DNA of 64,000 bases from Actinoplanes oryzae (GCF_030757795.1 NZ_JAUQWH010000015.1:28340-92339), one strand, 5' to 3'. Positions 24,488 to 33,657 are shown, counted from the first letter of the stretch. The notes: generated by a model not told the origin, from the letters alone. Numbers and translations: made by a program.

Positions 24488-24667
24488 TCACTCCTGGGTG
24501 TCGCCCGCGCCCGTCCGGGCCTGCGCCTGGTCGACGCCCTTGTCGATCTGGTCCGAGTACTTGTTGCCGGTGCGGTCGTCGACCTGGTCGCCGGCCTTGT
24601 CGATGCCCTGGTCGACCTGCTCGTCGTGCTTGTCGGCGAAGTCCTTGGCCTTGTCCATGAAGCCCAT
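24488..24667 (-). CDS. MT0933-like small hydrophilic protein
   Basis: 59 residues from the ATG at 24667, with a GAGAGG ribosome-binding site; an in-frame ATG 12 codons upstream is less likely. The sequence is charged and repetitive (MDKAKDFADKHDEQVDQGID; KAGDQVDDRTGNKYSDQIDK) and matches the actinobacterial MT0933-like family, which is labelled antitoxin in databases on the basis of a mycobacterial member. No toxin gene is adjacent, so an antitoxin function is doubtful here; a stress-protective hydrophilin is also possible. Confidence 0.75.
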   Translation of the reverse strand: MGFMDKAKDFADKHDEQVDQGIDKAGDQVDDRTGNKYSDQIDKGVDQAQARTGAGDTQE

Positions 24668-24736
24668 GGCGTCGTCCTCTCTCGTGACCTTCTCAGCAGA
24701 CACCTCTCAGCTTCCCGGCTGGGAGCAGGCAAAACC

Positions 24737-26674
24737 TCAGGAGCGTGCCCCGAGCACCTGCGCCACGCGACGCATCCGCGGATCGTCGACGATCTGTTCC
24801 AGCGGGGTCTTCAGCGGCATCCGCCAGTTCGGGTACTCGTCGGTCGTCCCCGGCAGGTTGGGCTGGTCGAGTTCGCCCAGGACGTCGTAGAGCGCGGCGG
24901 TGACGAGCCGGGAGGGCGTGCGGGCCAGGAAGGCGTGCATCGCGACGATGATCTCGTCGGGGGTGCTGTCCGCGGTGATCAGGCCTTCCTCGGTGAGGCG
25001 GGCGAGGAGCTTGGCACGGTCCTTCTCCGCGTACGCCCGCTCCTCCTCCACCGGCCCGGCCAGCTGGCCCAGTTCGGCGCGCACCCGCACCTGCTCGCCG
25101 GCGAGGAAGCCGGCGGCGGTCGGCAGGTCGTGAGTGGAGATGGACGCGAGGGCGTTGCGGGGATAGTCCGCCGCGGGCAGATAGTTCTCGTCGGGGTCGT
25201 TCTCGTAGTCGCGGGTGAACCACAGCACGGCCGAGCCCAGCATGTTCATGCGCTCGAGCGTCTTGGTGACCACCGGCTGCACGGTGCCCAGGTCCTCGCC
25301 GATCACGACGGCGCCGGCGCGGGTGGCCTCCAGGGCCAGGATGCCGAGCATGGCCTCGGGGTCGTAGTGGACGTACGTGCCCTCGGCCGGACCCATGCCC
25401 GGCGGCACCCACCACAGTCGCCAGAGCCCCGCCACGTGGTCGACGCGCAGGCCGCCGGCGTGCCGGAAGATGCGGCGCAGCATGTCGCGGTAGGCGGCGT
25501 AGCCGGTCTCGATCAGCTGGTCGGGACGCCACGCGGCGAGCCCCCAGTCCTGCCCGAGCTGGTTGAAGGCGTCCGGCGGCGCGCCCGCGTGCACCCCGGC
25601 GGCGAGCACGTCCTGCAGCAGCCAGCCGTCGGCGCCGGACGGGTCGATGCCCACGGCGAGGTCGTGCACGATGCCGACCGGCATGCCCTGCTCGCGGGCG
25701 GCGTCGTTGGCGGCGTCGAGCTGCTGGTTCAGCAACTGCTGGAGCCACACGTGGAAGCCCACCCGCTCGTCCTTGCGGGCGGCGGCGACCTCGGGGGTGT
25801 CGGGGCGGCGCAGCTCGGCCGGCCACTCCTGCCAGTTGGCGCCGTGCCGCTCGGCGAGGACGCAGAACGTCGCGAAGTCGGTCAGGCCCGGGTCGGCGTC
25901 CAGGTCGACCTCGCCGGCCAGCGGCCAGAGCAGCTCCAGCGCCGCCCGCTTGGCCGCCCAGACCGCGCTGTAGTCGATCAGCCCGTCGGCGGTGGGCGCC
26001 GGCTTGAGGGCGTCGACGCGCGCCCGCAGCTCGTCGCCGGCCCGCGCGTACGCCTCGGTGTCGGCCACCCGCAGGTAGAGCGGGTTGGCGAAGCGCCGGC
26101 TCGACGGGGAGTAGGGCGAGGCCGGTACGGGCAGCGTGGGCGTGACCGCGTGCAGCGGGTTCAGCAGCACCAGCCCGGCGCCGTGGCTGTGCTCCACGAA
26201 GGTGCGCAGGTCGCCGAGGTCGCCCAGGCCCCACGACGCGGCCGAGCGCAGGCTGTAGAGCTGTAGCATCCAGCCCCACGTCTCGGGCGGCTCGGGCAGC
26301 TCGACGGGCACCACGACCAGCGTGACCTCCTGGCCGCCGGTGCGCAGCCGGTGCCAGCCCAGCGGGAGGTCGCCCGGGACGCCGGTGACCTCGCGGGTGG
26401 CGCCGTCCTCGAGCAGGATCTCGCCCGGCTCGGCGAGCTCCCGCGTGTCGCCCTGGCGCACGACGACCGTGCCCGGCAGCTGGTGGTGCTTGCGGGCCTC
26501 CTCGATGGCGGCCAGCTCCCGCTCGATCGCCGCCGGGTCGCTCGCGTCGACCCCGAGCAGGCCCAGCACGCCGATCACCGACTCGGCCGACACGTCCTTG
26601 CGCTCGCGGTGCCAGTCCTCGTACCAGGTCGCCACCCCGTGCGCCTCGGCCAGCGCCGTCAGCTGAGCGTCCAC
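24737..26674 (-). CDS. malQ: 4-alpha-glucanotransferase (GH77)
   Basis: 645 residues starting from the GTG at 26674, which has GGGAG 5 nt upstream; a GTG at 26692 adds six residues. It transfers maltooligosaccharide units in glycogen/maltodextrin metabolism. GH77 landmarks are GLRVDHVAGLWRLWWVP (nucleophile Asp), VVIGEDLGTV (acid/base Glu) and SISTHDLPTAAG (stabilising Asp). An N-terminal region of about 130 residues before the catalytic barrel is common in the actinobacterial branch. It is monocistronic here, without other glycogen genes nearby. Confidence 0.92.
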   Translation of the reverse strand: MDAQLTALAEAHGVATWYEDWHRERKDVSAESVIGVLGLLGVDASDPAAIERELAAIEEARKHHQLPGTVVVRQGDTRELAEPGEILLEDGATREVTGVPGDLPLGWHRLRTGGQEVTLVVVPVELPEPPETWGWMLQLYSLRSAASWGLGDLGDLRTFVEHSHGAGLVLLNPLHAVTPTLPVPASPYSPSSRRFANPLYLRVADTEAYARAGDELRARVDALKPAPTADGLIDYSAVWAAKRAALELLWPLAGEVDLDADPGLTDFATFCVLAERHGANWQEWPAELRRPDTPEVAAARKDERVGFHVWLQQLLNQQLDAANDAAREQGMPVGIVHDLAVGIDPSGADGWLLQDVLAAGVHAGAPPDAFNQLGQDWGLAAWRPDQLIETGYAAYRDMLRRIFRHAGGLRVDHVAGLWRLWWVPPGMGPAEGTYVHYDPEAMLGILALEATRAGAVVIGEDLGTVQPVVTKTLERMNMLGSAVLWFTRDYENDPDENYLPAADYPRNALASISTHDLPTAAGFLAGEQVRVRAELGQLAGPVEEERAYAEKDRAKLLARLTEEGLITADSTPDEIIVAMHAFLARTPSRLVTAALYDVLGELDQPNLPGTTDEYPNWRMPLKTPLEQIVDDPRMRRVAQVLGARS

Positions 26675-26801
26675 TGCACTCCCATCCCCCACGATCCGTT
26701 TGCCCGAAAGTCTGCACTACCCGTCCTGTACCGGAACGAACCTGGCGGCCTCGGCGGGCCCCTGCCGGGCGTACCTTGCGGTCCTCGGCCAGACTGGACA
26801 C

Positions 26802-27056
26802 ATGTCTGACGTGACGAAATGGTGGGCCCGACTGTCCGCGGCCGTGACGGGCGCGGTGCTGACGCTGGTGATCCCGGTGCACGCCTGGGCCGCGAGCACC
26901 GGCCTGGACACCGTCGCCGTCGAGGCGGCCAAGTCCCGTCGCCGGCGTGGCGGCTTCGGCTTCTTCCCGATCTTCGGCGGCATCTGCTGCCTGCTGGTGG
27001 TGGCCGCGATCGTCCTGGCCTTCGTGTTGATTTCCCGGAATCGCAAGCGTCGCTGA
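26802..27056 (+). CDS. Small membrane protein, unknown function
   Basis: 84 residues from the ATG at 26802 (MSDVTKWWARLSAAVTGAVL). Residues 10-30 are a hydrophobic or signal-like helix ending in HAWAAS; a basic segment (KSRRRRGG) precedes a second hydrophobic helix (FPIFGGICCLLVVAAIVLAF) and a basic tail. It may be cleaved after AWA, leaving a one-helix anchored peptide. No family recognised. It is followed after 24 bp by the chitosanase gene on the same strand. Confidence 0.55.
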   Translation: MSDVTKWWARLSAAVTGAVLTLVIPVHAWAASTGLDTVAVEAAKSRRRRGGFGFFPIFGGICCLLVVAAIVLAFVLISRNRKRR

Positions 27057-27080
27057 GGTCCGCCGCCTACCTTTCATAAG

Positions 27081-28325
27081 GTGGGAATCCGAGCAAAATC
27101 GGTCGCGCTGGTCGTCGGCGTCGCTGCAGTCTGCATGGTTCCGCTGGTCATCTCGGTGACCGCGGACGCCGCGCCTGATCTGTTGCTCACGCGCGACCGG
27201 CCCGTCCTGGCCAGCAGCACGCAGGGCGCCGGCGTGGCGGGACGGTTCGCCGTGGACGGTGACATGGCCACGACGTGGCTCAGCGGCTCACCGGCCGGCA
27301 GCCAGTGGCTGCGCGTCGACCTCGGCCGCGACCAGCGGATCACCCGCGTGCGCGTCGGCTGGGGGCCGGAGTTCGCCCGCTCGTACGCGGTGCAGGTCTC
27401 CGGCGACGGGGCGAACTGGACCGGTCTCTACAGCACCGGCGGCGGCGACGGGGGCACGGACGACTTGAAGAAGCTCTCCGGCACCGGGCGCTACCTGCGG
27501 GTGCTGGCGACGGAGCGGTCCGCCGGCGAGACCGGCTATGCGGTGCGGGACCTGCGGGCGTACGGGCCCGGGCCGGTCGCCCCGGCCACCGAGTCCGCGA
27601 TCGGGACGTCGCTCGCGGTGCCGGCCGCCGCGGCGGGGCTCGCCCAGGCGGCGAAGAAGGAGCTGGCGTTCAAGCTCGTCTCCAGCGCCGAGAACTCGAC
27701 CGTCGCCTGGCGCCGCCAGTTCGGCTACATCGAGGACATCGGGGACGGGCGCGGCTACACGGCCGGGATCGTCGGCTTCTGTTCCGGGACGTCCGACATG
27801 CTCGCGGTGGTCACCGAGTACACGCGCCGGAAGCCGAAGAACGTGCTGGCGCGGTACCTGCCGGCGCTGCGTACGGTGGATGGGTCGGACTCGCACGCGG
27901 GCCTGGACCCGGGCTTCCCGGCCGCGTGGCGCAAGGCCGCCCTCGACCCGGTCTTCCAGAAGACCCAGGAGGACGAGCGCGACCGGATGTACTTCAACCC
28001 CGCGGTGACCATGGCCGGCACGGACGGCCTGCGCGCGCTGGGGCAGTTCGCCTACTACGACGCCGCGGTCATGCACGGCGTCTCAGGGCTGCGCAGCATC
28101 CGCTCGGCGGCGCTGCGCAAGGCCAAGCCGCCGAAGCAGGGCGGCGACGAGATCAAGTGGCTCTCCGCCTTCCTCGACGCCCGCGTGGCGGAGATGAAGA
28201 AGGAGGAGGCCCACAGCGACGTCAGCCGGGTGCAGACAGCTCAGCGGGTGTTCCTCAAGGCCGGCAACCTCGATCTGAACACACCGCTGAGCTGGCGCGT
28301 CTACGGCGACTTGTTCCGGGCCTAG
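27081..28325 (+). CDS. Secreted chitosanase (GH46) with N-terminal F5/8-type C domain
   Basis: 414 residues from a GTG. The signal peptide covers residues 1-31 (SVALVVGVAAVCMVPLVISV). Residues about 35-163 form a discoidin/F5/8 type C (CBM32-like) domain (MATTWLSGSPAGSQWLRVDL), which binds sugar polymers. From about 175 the GH46 catalytic domain follows: FKLVSSAENSTVAW contains the acid Glu204 and IEDIGDGRGYT the base Asp222, the 18-residue spacing of Streptomyces N174 chitosanase. The enzyme hydrolyses beta-1,4 linkages of chitosan outside the cell. It converges with the GH16 gene with a 4-bp overlap. Confidence 0.92.
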   Translation: MGIRAKSVALVVGVAAVCMVPLVISVTADAAPDLLLTRDRPVLASSTQGAGVAGRFAVDGDMATTWLSGSPAGSQWLRVDLGRDQRITRVRVGWGPEFARSYAVQVSGDGANWTGLYSTGGGDGGTDDLKKLSGTGRYLRVLATERSAGETGYAVRDLRAYGPGPVAPATESAIGTSLAVPAAAAGLAQAAKKELAFKLVSSAENSTVAWRRQFGYIEDIGDGRGYTAGIVGFCSGTSDMLAVVTEYTRRKPKNVLARYLPALRTVDGSDSHAGLDPGFPAAWRKAALDPVFQKTQEDERDRMYFNPAVTMAGTDGLRALGQFAYYDAAVMHGVSGLRSIRSAALRKAKPPKQGGDEIKWLSAFLDARVAEMKKEEAHSDVSRVQTAQRVFLKAGNLDLNTPLSWRVYGDLFRA

Positions 28326-29572
28326 ACCTTCGACCACTTCTGGTTCGAGGTGCCGCCGCAGTCCCACAGCTGGAGCTGGGCGCCGTTGTTCGCGTTCCAG
28401 TCCTTGATGTCGACGCACTTGTTGGCGGAGATGTTGACCAGGTCGCCGGCGCCCGAGAGGGTCCAGCGCTGCACCGGGTTGCCGTTGCAGGTGACGATCT
28501 GGATCGGCGTGCCGTTGGTCAGCGCGCCGCCCGCGGGGTCGAAGCACTTGCCCAGGGCCCGCAGCGTGCCGTCGGACTGGAACGTCCACTTCTGCGCGGT
28601 CGAGCCGTTGCAGTCCCACATCTGCAGCCGGGCGCCGTCGGTCGCGGTGCCGTTCGGGATGTCGATGCAGCGGCCGCTGAACGTGGACTTGAGCGCGTTG
28701 CCGGTGGTCGAGGGCGGCGGGGTGGTGCTGCCGCCGCCGTCATTGGTCCAGCCGGAGACGCGGACCCAGTCGACGAGCATGGTCTGCGGGAAGCTGGTGC
28801 TCGCGTCGGGGTTGCCCGGCCAGTTACCGCCCACGGCCACGTTCAGGATCATGAAGAAGTTGTGGTCGTACACCCACTGGTTGCCGTTGATCTTCGACGG
28901 GTCGACGCTGAAGTACTGCTGGCCGTCGAGGAACCACTTGATGAGGTTGGGGGACCACTCCACCGCGTACGTGTGGAAGGCGTCACCGAGCGGCGCGCCG
29001 TTGACCTTGTTGCCGCCGATGCCGCCCGCACCGGAGTAGCCCGGGCCGTGCACGGTGCCGTAGACCGTGTTGGGCTCCTTGCCGACGTTCTCCATGATGT
29101 CGATCTCGCCGGTGGTGGGCCAGCTGTTGCCGCCCAGCATCCAGAAGGCCGGCCAGATGCCCTGCCCCTTGGGGATCTTGATGCTGGCCTCGAACCGGCC
29201 GTAGGTCTGCGAGAACTTGTCGGCCGTCAGGATGCGGCCGGACGTGTACTGGCACGTGCCGTACCAGCACTGGGCGTTGTTCGGGTTCTCCTTGCGCGCG
29301 GTGATCGCGAGGTGGCCCTGGCCGTCCTGGTAGACGTTGCTCGTCGACGTCGTGTAGTTCTGCAGCTCGTTGTTGCCGAAGCCGCTGCCGCCGGTGTCGA
29401 ACTTCCACTTCGAGCCGTCGACCGACGAGCCGGCCGCGCCGTTGAACTCGTCGGACCAGGTGATGCCGCCGATGGCCGCGTCGGCCGCGTCGTTGCGCGA
29501 GGCGGCGTAGAGGCCGCCGCCGAGAGTCACTGCGACGACTGCCGCAGCCAGGAACATGCGGGTTTTACGCAT
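28322..29572 (-). CDS. Secreted endo-beta-1,3-glucanase (GH16) with ricin-type CBM13
   Basis: 416 residues from the ATG at 29572 with GGAGG 9 nt upstream. Signal peptide 1-33, then a GH16 domain to about residue 270 with the catalytic motif GEIDIMENVG (nucleophile Glu156, Asp158, acid/base Glu161). A short Gly/Thr/Pro linker follows, then a beta-trefoil of three CBM13 repeats with the QxW boxes STAQKWTF, NPVQRWTL and TSNQKWSKV. The GIWPAFWMLG and EID-IMEN context suits laminarinase-type 1,3-beta-glucanases attacking fungal or plant glucan. A closely related but inactive paralogue lies 108 bp upstream. Confidence 0.92.
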   Translation of the reverse strand: MRKTRMFLAAAVVAVTLGGGLYAASRNDAADAAIGGITWSDEFNGAAGSSVDGSKWKFDTGGSGFGNNELQNYTTSTSNVYQDGQGHLAITARKENPNNAQCWYGTCQYTSGRILTADKFSQTYGRFEASIKIPKGQGIWPAFWMLGGNSWPTTGEIDIMENVGKEPNTVYGTVHGPGYSGAGGIGGNKVNGAPLGDAFHTYAVEWSPNLIKWFLDGQQYFSVDPSKINGNQWVYDHNFFMILNVAVGGNWPGNPDASTSFPQTMLVDWVRVSGWTNDGGGSTTPPPSTTGNALKSTFSGRCIDIPNGTATDGARLQMWDCNGSTAQKWTFQSDGTLRALGKCFDPAGGALTNGTPIQIVTCNGNPVQRWTLSGAGDLVNISANKCVDIKDWNANNGAQLQLWDCGGTSNQKWSKV

Positions 29573-29679
29573 GGGGATGTTTCCTCCGGGGGAAGAGGAC
29601 GGGGACTGCACAGAGTCTTTACAGATTCCCCGCTGTCAGTCAAGGGAGACCGTCCCCGACCCCCGGCATCACACTTTTT

Positions 29680-30657
29680 CTAGAGTTTTTTGAACAGAGC
29701 CGGGAGTGCGGTCGGCTCCCAGCCGGGCAGCGAGGTGTGCGCCTCGAGCACCTCGTACTCCGCGCCCTCGAAGCTCACGACGTCACCGGCCGCGTAGTCC
29801 ACGAACGTCTTCCACGCGGGCGCGGCGGTCTCCGAGGGTGCCGGGGAGGCCGACGGGCTCTCGGAGGGCGTGGGGGACGCCGAAGGAGACTCGGAAGGAG
29901 ACGCGGAGGGGGACTCGGAAGGAGACTCGGAGGGCGCCGGCGACTGCTCCTCGTCGAGCGGGGAGACGCGGACGAAGTCGACGAGCATCTCGGCCGGCAG
30001 CGGCGCGTCGTCGCCGGGCACGCCCAGGCTCAGGGAGAGGCGGAACGCCTGGTCGGTGGGGACGTCCGAGACCTCCTGCACGGTCACCCCGTCCACGTCG
30101 GCCCGCAGGGAGCCGGGCGTCCACGTCACGGCGTACGTGTGGAAGTCGCCCGGCTTCGCGTCCCGCAGCAGGTTGAGCTTCCCGGCCTCGGTGACCACCT
30201 CGAAGGCCGGCGCGAGGCCCTCGGGCACCCGGATCCGCGCCTCGAGCCGCCCCGACTCGCGGCGGAAGGTCTCCTTGGTCGTCAGCTCGGCGGTGACGAT
30301 CCCGCGGCGGCGGCTCTCCCGGGCGGTCAGCACCAGGTTGCCCGCGCCGTCGAGGCGCGCGCTGCGGGTGCTCATGTCGAAGCGGTCGCGGTCCGCCAGC
30401 TCCCACAGCCCGGGGTCGACCGTGCTGCCCTCGCCGCCCTGGAAGTCGTCGGTGAACTCGCCGGCGAACTCCTCCGGGGCGGGAAAGCGGCCACGCTCGG
30501 AGGCGTCGGCGCTGTCGTGACGGGTCGGCAGCCAGACGGCCGTGGCCAGGCCGGCGGCGGCGACCACGAGGGTCACCGCGAGCCGGGGCCGCACCAGGCG
30601 GGCAGCCTGCTGCGGTGCGCTGTGGCGCGCGGACTGCGGCGCACTGTGTCGCGGCAC
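29680..30657 (-). CDS. GH16-like protein without catalytic motif, with Ser/Pro/Glu linker and CBM5/12
   Basis: 325 residues. A Sec-type anchor or signal lies at about 22-44 after a basic N-terminus. Residues about 66-225 align with the GH16 neighbour (WELADRDRFDMST, GRLEARIRVPEGLAPAF, GDFHTYAVTWTPGSL, AEMLVDFVRVSPL). Between APAF and GDFHTY, however, some 38 residues including the E-x-D-x-x-E motif are replaced by EVVTEAGKLNLLRDAKP, so no glutamate pair remains. About 50 residues of ESPSASPS-type repeats follow, then a C-terminal CBM5/12 chitin-binding-type domain (WKTFVDYAAGDVVSFEGAEY). It is probably a secreted or anchored glucan/chitin-binding protein, not an enzyme. Confidence 0.85.
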   Translation of the reverse strand: MPRHSAPQSARHSAPQQAARLVRPRLAVTLVVAAAGLATAVWLPTRHDSADASERGRFPAPEEFAGEFTDDFQGGEGSTVDPGLWELADRDRFDMSTRSARLDGAGNLVLTARESRRRGIVTAELTTKETFRRESGRLEARIRVPEGLAPAFEVVTEAGKLNLLRDAKPGDFHTYAVTWTPGSLRADVDGVTVQEVSDVPTDQAFRLSLSLGVPGDDAPLPAEMLVDFVRVSPLDEEQSPAPSESPSESPSASPSESPSASPTPSESPSASPAPSETAAPAWKTFVDYAAGDVVSFEGAEYEVLEAHTSLPGWEPTALPALFKKL

Positions 30658-30796
30658 GGGTCAACCTCCGGGGGCGGTGAGGTCAGAGCGTCGGCGGGGC
30701 CGCGCGACGGGACGGGATCGTCATGTCCGTCAGCATGTGACCTAAGAAGATTCGCGGGCAAACGTCAAGTCCGGGGGGCCGGAATTAAAAAGAGAT

Positions 30797-31150
30797 TCAG
30801 GTTCTGGTGGAGATCCGGACGCTGGTGCCCTCCGGGCCGGTGGTGATCTCGCAGGTGTCGGTGAGCGCCCGGACGAGGTAGAGCCCCCAGCCTCCCGGCT
30901 GGTCAGGCGCCGGCCGGCCGGGCTCGACCGGGGCCAGCCCGGCGCCGCGGTCGCTCACCTCGCACACCACGGCGTGGTCCGCGCGCCAGACGGTGACGTG
31001 ACCGGTGCCACCCCCATGGCGTACGGCGTTGGTGAGCAGTTCGTTGACCGCCACCACGAAGTCGTCCAGCCGGTCCCCGCCCAGCCCGGACTCGCCGGCG
31101 CAGGACGCGACGGTGTGCCGCAGGGCGGTCACGCCGCCCGCGTCGAACAC
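30797..31150 (-). CDS. RsbW-type ATP-binding protein (anti-sigma factor/Ser kinase)
   Basis: 117 residues from a GTG. A compact HATPase_c domain with N box FVVAVNELLTNAVRHGG, G1 box EVSDRGAG and G2 box GGWGLYLVRALTD. Such proteins bind and phosphorylate anti-anti-sigma (STAS) proteins or sequester sigma factors. No sigma gene adjoins it; its neighbours are the divergent MacS kinase gene and the GH16-like gene. The region upstream of the GTG has no better start. Confidence 0.82.
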   Translation of the reverse strand: MFDAGGVTALRHTVASCAGESGLGGDRLDDFVVAVNELLTNAVRHGGGTGHVTVWRADHAVVCEVSDRGAGLAPVEPGRPAPDQPGGWGLYLVRALTDTCEITTGPEGTSVRISTRT

Positions 31151-31230
31151 CTCGGAGATCAGCAGTTCGGTACCGATGACTCGACGGTAAGCGACGTCTG
31201 ATCATTTCGCTGGGTGAGTAGGGTCAGCCC

Positions 31231-32373
31231 ATGGCGGAATCGGCATCGACCTCGCAGACCCTGCAGACGTCGCTGTGGCGGGCGATCGCCGTCTACCGCA
31301 TCGCCGCGCTCGTCTATGTGACCGCGCTCGTCGTCAACAACATCGGCGTGTACGCCCACCCGGGGCTCGCCTGGCCCGTTCTCGCCCTGACGGCCGGCTG
31401 GACGGTGTTCACGACCTACGCGTACGCGGACCCGGCCCGCCGCCGCCCGCCGCTCTTCGTCGCCGACCTGCTGATCACCATGGGCGTGATGGCGTCCAGC
31501 GGCTACATCGTCGGCGCCGAGGCGCTCCGGGCGGGCAAGCCCACGCTCGCGGTCGCCTGGCACGTGGCGCCGGTCATCGCCTGGGCCGTCGCCGGCGGTC
31601 GCCGGTGGGGCATCACGGCGGCCCTGGCCATGGGCGCCACCGATCTCGTCGTGCGCAACCACTGGGACCAGGCGGCGTACACGGGCACGGTCCTCATGCT
31701 GCTCGCCGCGCTTGCCGTCGGCTATCTCGTCGGCGTCGCGCAGGCGTCCCAGCAGCGGCTCGAGCGCGCGATCCAGCTCGAGGCGGCCACCCGGGAGCGC
31801 GAGCGGCTGGCCCGCGACATCCACGACTCCGTGCTGCAGGTGCTCGCGCTGGTCAAGCGGCGCGGGGCCGGGCTCGGCGGGGAGGCGGGCGAGCTGGCGC
31901 GGCTGGCCGGCGAGCAGGAGGCGGCGCTGCGCACGCTGGTCACGGGGCGGTCGGCGGAGCCCGTGGACGAGCACGCCGAGGTGGACCTGATGACGCTGCT
32001 GGAGCCGTACGCGTCGGCCTCCGTGTCGGTCGCGGCGCCCGCGGACGCCGTGCGCCTGCCGTCCGCCGCCGCCACGGAGATCGCCGCCGCCGTGGCGGCC
32101 GCGCTGGACAACGTGACCCGGCACTGCGAGCCGGGCACCAAGGTCTGGGTGCTGGTCGAGGACGAGCCGGACGCCGTGACCGTCAGCGTGCGCGACGACG
32201 GCTGCGGCATGGCCCCGGAGCGGCTGGCCGAGGCGGAGTCGCAGGGGCGGCTCGGCATGGCGCAGTCCATCCGGGGCCGGATCCGGGACCTGGGCGGCGC
32301 GGTCACCATCACGTCCGCACCCGACCAGGGCACCGAGGTGGAGCTGACCGTCCCGCGGGCGTCAGTATCGTGA
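31231..32373 (+). CDS. macS: MacS-type sensor histidine kinase (DUF5931)
   Basis: 380 residues. Five hydrophobic segments in residues 1-175 form the membrane sensory domain. The HisKA_3 phosphoacceptor is His198 in RLARDIHDSVLQVLALVKRR, and the C-terminal HATPase_c has ALDNVTRHCEPGT, VRDDGCGMAP and GRLGMAQSIRGRIRDLGG. This is the MacS architecture of actinobacteria, an antibiotic- or envelope-sensing class. The response regulator gene starts 4 bp after its stop. Confidence 0.85.
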   Translation: MAESASTSQTLQTSLWRAIAVYRIAALVYVTALVVNNIGVYAHPGLAWPVLALTAGWTVFTTYAYADPARRRPPLFVADLLITMGVMASSGYIVGAEALRAGKPTLAVAWHVAPVIAWAVAGGRRWGITAALAMGATDLVVRNHWDQAAYTGTVLMLLAALAVGYLVGVAQASQQRLERAIQLEAATRERERLARDIHDSVLQVLALVKRRGAGLGGEAGELARLAGEQEAALRTLVTGRSAEPVDEHAEVDLMTLLEPYASASVSVAAPADAVRLPSAAATEIAAAVAAALDNVTRHCEPGTKVWVLVEDEPDAVTVSVRDDGCGMAPERLAEAESQGRLGMAQSIRGRIRDLGGAVTITSAPDQGTEVELTVPRASVS

Positions 32374-32377
32374 GGGC

Positions 32378-33022
32378 GTGAGCGTGCGGGTCATGGTGGT
32401 CGACGACCACCCGATGTGGCGGGACGGCGTGGCGCGGGACCTGGCGGCGGCCGGGTACGAGGTGGTCGCGACCGTCGGCGAGGGCCGGCAGGCGGTGCGG
32501 ATCGCCCCGGCGGCGCGTCCCGAGGTGGTGGTGCTGGACCTCCAGCTGCCGGACATCTCCGGCGTGGAGGTGATCAGCGGGCTGCTGGCTGCGCAGCCGG
32601 GCGTGCGCGTGCTGATGCTCTCGGCCAGCGGCGAGCAGCAGGACGTGCTCGACGCGGTCAAGGCGGGCGCCACGGGCTACCTGCTGAAGTCGTCGGGCCA
32701 GGCGGAGTTCCTCGACGCCGTGGCGCGGACGGCCGCGGGCGACCCGGTCTTCACCCCCGGGCTCGCCGGGCTGGTGCTGGGCGAGTTCCGCCGGCTCGCG
32801 ACCGAGCCCGCGGGGGAGGACCCGGGCGCGCCGAAGCTCACCGAGCGCGAGACCGAGGTGCTGCGGCTGGTGGCCAAGGGCCTGTCGTACCGCCAGATCG
32901 CGGAACGTCTGGTCCTCAGCCACCGCACGGTGCAGAACCACGTGCAGAACACGCTCGGCAAGCTGCAACTGCACAACCGGGTCGAGCTCACCCGCTACGC
33001 GATAGAGCAGGGGCTCGACTGA
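32378..33022 (+). CDS. macR: MacR-type NarL/FixJ response regulator
   Basis: 214 residues from a GTG. Receiver domain 1-120 with Asp9, Asp10 and phosphoacceptor Asp54 (VVVLDLQLPDISG), switch Ser near SASGEQQ and Lys in YLLKSSGQAE. The C-terminal LuxR-type HTH is LTERETEVLRLVAKGLSYRQ ... HRTVQNHVQNTLGKL. It is cotranscribed with macS (4-bp gap) and regulates unknown targets. Confidence 0.88.
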   Translation: MSVRVMVVDDHPMWRDGVARDLAAAGYEVVATVGEGRQAVRIAPAARPEVVVLDLQLPDISGVEVISGLLAAQPGVRVLMLSASGEQQDVLDAVKAGATGYLLKSSGQAEFLDAVARTAAGDPVFTPGLAGLVLGEFRRLATEPAGEDPGAPKLTERETEVLRLVAKGLSYRQIAERLVLSHRTVQNHVQNTLGKLQLHNRVELTRYAIEQGLD

Positions 33023-33050
33023 TCGCGGCCGCCGCCGCCGGCCGCGATCA
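33020..33050. terminator. Bidirectional terminator between macR and the DUF5709 gene
   Basis: A 12-bp perfect stem (33020-33031 with 33039-33050), 7-nt loop, overlapping the macR stop codon and lying 13 bp from the stop of the convergent DUF5709 gene. Confidence 0.65.
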
Positions 33051-33062
33051 GCGCGTCGCGGC

Positions 33063-33620
33063 TCAGCGGTAGCGCGGCGCGTTGGTCTCGTGCATGGCGG
33101 CCTCTTCGGCCGAGGCGCCGCCACCGGCGGCTCCGGCGTCGTAGGCCACGCTGTCGGGCTCGTCGTCGTAGCCGTAGCCCTCGTCCGTCTCGACCAGGCG
33201 GCCGACCGTGCCGGGGCTGTCGCTGTCGAGCTGGCCGTCGTCGTAGAGCGACACCGGCGAGTTCGGATCCGAGGTCGGGCTCTGGCCCCAGACGTCGGCG
33301 TCCAGCTGGCGCTGCTCGGAGTCGTCCACCGTCTCGTCGAACGGGTCGCGCCGGGCCGGGATCGCCTCCTCGGCGCCGAAGTCCGGCTCCTCCTGGTGCA
33401 GGCGGTACTCCAAGGACTCGCCCGCGCGCTGCTCCTCCGCGGTGTCGCCGTAGCGGTTCGCGCCGCCCGGTCCCACGCCCGGGAGCGCCGCGGGGTCGGG
33501 TCCGTCGGCCTGGCGCACGCTGTCGACCTCGTCGTACGCGGTCGAGTCGTCGTCGGCCGTGCCGGGCAGGCCGGACGCCTCCGGGTCGGACACCTCGGTC
33601 GGGTAGTCGTCGTCTCGCAT
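33063..33620 (-). CDS. DUF5709 acidic protein
   Basis: 185 residues, strongly acidic and largely disordered. The C-terminal half has the DUF5709 signature: VSLYDDGQLDSDSPGTVGRL, VETDEGYGYDDEPDSVAYDA and AGGGASAEEAAMHE. The family is restricted to actinobacteria and has no known function. Expected to be cytoplasmic. Confidence 0.85.
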   Translation of the reverse strand: MRDDDYPTEVSDPEASGLPGTADDDSTAYDEVDSVRQADGPDPAALPGVGPGGANRYGDTAEEQRAGESLEYRLHQEEPDFGAEEAIPARRDPFDETVDDSEQRQLDADVWGQSPTSDPNSPVSLYDDGQLDSDSPGTVGRLVETDEGYGYDDEPDSVAYDAGAAGGGASAEEAAMHETNAPRYR

Positions 33621-33657
33621 GCTCGCAGACTACCCACGGGCCGGGCGGCTCATGCGT

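Noticed and set aside
24488..24667. Toxin-antitoxin module
   Set aside because: The small protein matches a family labelled antitoxin, but no toxin-like gene lies next to it.
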